Shown here: positions 6,457-7,359 of the stretch, piece after piece
How positions within the stretch are numbered: the first letter of the stretch is position 1
Layout of the letters: each line of letters opens with the position of its first letter
Origin: Acidobacteriota bacterium
Lineage (GTDB): Bacteria; Acidobacteriota; Vicinamibacteria; Vicinamibacterales; 2-12-FULL-66-21
Direction of reading: 5' to 3'
DNA length: 7,359 nucleotides
NCBI GenBank assembly: GCA_013362195.1
Contig: JABFWM010000214.1
Coordinates: 1-7,359, forward strand
Notes under the pieces: model-generated
Told to the model about the DNA's origin: nothing
Seen by the model: the letters and a program-made list of their open reading frames with translations, nothing else
Databases searched by the model: none
Made by a program: the position numbers and the translations under genes

Positions 6457-7209
6457 ATGCATTGTTACGATCTCAACGGACGCCGCGCGATCGTGACCGG
6501 CGGCGCACAAGGTTTCGGCCGCGCGATCGCCGAGCGGTTTCTCCACTCGGGCGCGCGCGTGTGCTTGTGGGACCGCGAGGCGGACCTCGTGAAGGACACC
6601 GCGCGCGAGTTGTCGCCGCTCGGCGAGGTGCACAGCGCCGTGGTCGACGTCGTGGATCACCTGCAGGTGGAGACCGCCGCGGCGGCCGCCGCCGCACGTT
6701 TCGGCGGCATCGACATCCTCGTCGCCAACGCCGGCATCGCCGGCCCGACCCGGCCCGTGTGGGAGTATCCACCCGACGAGTGGCGCCGCGTGATCGACGT
6801 CGACCTCACCGGCATCTTTCTGTGCTGCCGCGCGGTCGTGCCGCACATGCGCGCGCAGCGCTACGGACGCATCGTCGCGATCGCCTCGATTGCCGGCAAG
6901 GAAGGCAACCCGAACGCGTCCGCGTACAGCGCCGCGAAGGCGGGCGTGATCGCGTTGACCAAGTCGCTCGGCAAAGAACTGGCCGGCGAGGACATCGCGG
7001 TCAACTGCATCACGCCCGGGCCGGCGCGGACACGCATCTTCGATCAGATCACGCCGGCGCACATCGAGTACATGCTCTCGAAAGTCCCGCGCGGGCGGTT
7101 CCTGCGCGTGGAGGAGCTCGCGTCGCTCACGACGTGGCTCGTCTCGGACGAGAACTCGTTCGCGACCGGCGCGGTCTACGACCTGAGCGGCGGCCGCGCC
7201 ACGTATTGA
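6457..7209 (+). CDS. Classical SDR-family oxidoreductase, possibly a keto-deoxy sugar-acid or sugar dehydrogenase
   Basis: Cytoplasmic Rossmann-fold oxidoreductase of 250 residues. Motifs: TGGAQGFG (14-21), Asp39 at the end of strand 2 (LWDRE), which points to NAD(H) preference, ANAG (90-93), Ser144, Tyr157 (YSAAK) and Lys161, the PG turn (ITPGPARTRIF) and a C-terminal GAVYDLSGG. The classical fourth catalytic position, Asn in the NLxG motif, reads Asp116 here (DVDLTG). The ATG at 6457 is chosen because it gives the usual short N-terminus before strand 1. In-frame GTGs at 6400 and 6424 would add 19 or 11 residues of Ala/Pro/Ser-rich sequence, the former overlapping the hairpin repeat. None has a good Shine-Dalgarno. 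Position 155 nt after an aldonate dehydratase suggests a step before it (sugar dehydrogenase) or after it (4-dehydrogenase of the 2-keto-3-deoxy acid); this is inference. It is clearly a different SDR subgroup from the one at 2166-2945. Confidence 0.87.
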   Translation: MHCYDLNGRRAIVTGGAQGFGRAIAERFLHSGARVCLWDREADLVKDTARELSPLGEVHSAVVDVVDHLQVETAAAAAAARFGGIDILVANAGIAGPTRPVWEYPPDEWRRVIDVDLTGIFLCCRAVVPHMRAQRYGRIVAIASIAGKEGNPNASAYSAAKAGVIALTKSLGKELAGEDIAVNCITPGPARTRIFDQITPAHIEYMLSKVPRGRFLRVEELASLTTWLVSDENSFATGAVYDLSGGRATY

Positions 7210-7280
7210 ATGGTGGCCGATCTGAAGACCGGCGACGGTGAGACCCGGCGCACGAGAAACGGTCCAACGTCAGCCGTCGT

Positions 7281-7286
7281 AGGAGG
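7281..7286 (+). promoter_or_regulatory. Ribosome binding site of the right-edge gene
   Basis: AGGAGG, a perfect Shine-Dalgarno, lies eight bases before an ATG at 7295. It is the main evidence that a new gene starts just before the window ends. Confidence 0.8.
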
Positions 7287-7294
7287 CGTGTCAT

Positions 7295-7359
7295 ATGAGG
7301 TCGGTCAGGCTCATTCCGGCGATCGCGGCGCTGCTCCTCGCGTCGCTCGGCATTCGCGC
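7295..7359 (+). CDS. Start of a probable exported protein (cut by window edge)
   Basis: Only 21 complete codons are present. They read MRSVRLIPAIAALLLASLG and on: two arginines (2 and 5) followed by a hydrophobic Ala/Leu/Ile core, which is the beginning of a Sec signal peptide or an N-terminal membrane anchor. The ATG follows a perfect AGGAGG at eight bases and lies 85 nt downstream of the second SDR stop on the same strand, so it may be co-transcribed. A periplasmic or secreted enzyme acting on the locus's carbohydrate would fit, but the visible part gives no family. Confidence 0.72.
   Translation, partial: MRSVRLIPAIAALLLASLGIR

Overview
The window is GC-rich and dense with long open frames on both strands. 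It looks like a chromosomal sugar-acid utilisation locus from a Gram-negative, outer-membrane-bearing bacterium. The best taxonomic clue is the TonB-dependent receptor with an N-terminal carboxypeptidase-regulatory-like domain (the Oar-like type), which is greatly expanded in Acidobacteriota. High GC and simple intergenic repeats also fit that phylum, for example the Vicinamibacteria side, but this is inference and no marker gene is present.

Minus strand, read from the middle of the window leftwards. An MFS transporter of the anion:cation symporter type (3082-4371) is followed, after a degenerate heptamer repeat array (2999-3099), by a classical short-chain dehydrogenase/reductase resembling gluconate 5-dehydrogenases (2166-2945). 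After a 238-nt gap holding a plausible promoter comes the large TonB-dependent receptor (start 1927), which runs off the left edge without its C-terminal barrel. Plus strand, diverging from the transporter: an IlvD/Edd-family aldonate dehydratase of the arabinonate/xylonate type (4586-6301) with all expected [2Fe-2S] cysteines, a second SDR (6457-7209), and the first codons of a probably exported protein (7295 to the right edge).

The parts suggest a route in which the outer-membrane receptor admits a carbohydrate or its breakdown product and the MFS permease brings a monomeric aldonate or uronate across the inner membrane. The SDRs would oxidise or reduce the acid or its keto-deoxy product, and the dehydratase would make a 2-keto-3-deoxy sugar acid. 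No kinase or aldolase is visible, so the second SDR could be a keto-deoxy-acid 4-dehydrogenase of a fully oxidative pathway. The substrate cannot be read from the sequence.

The least ordinary DNA is intergenic. There is a 14-unit GAGCCNT heptamer array whose edge supplies the last codons and stop of the transporter. There is also a recurring two-box motif, CGGRGAG-N2-CGGRGAG, found once in the divergent intergenic region and twice, as an inverted pair, between the dehydratase and the second SDR. No RNA genes, CRISPR arrays, insertion sequences or phage genes were seen.
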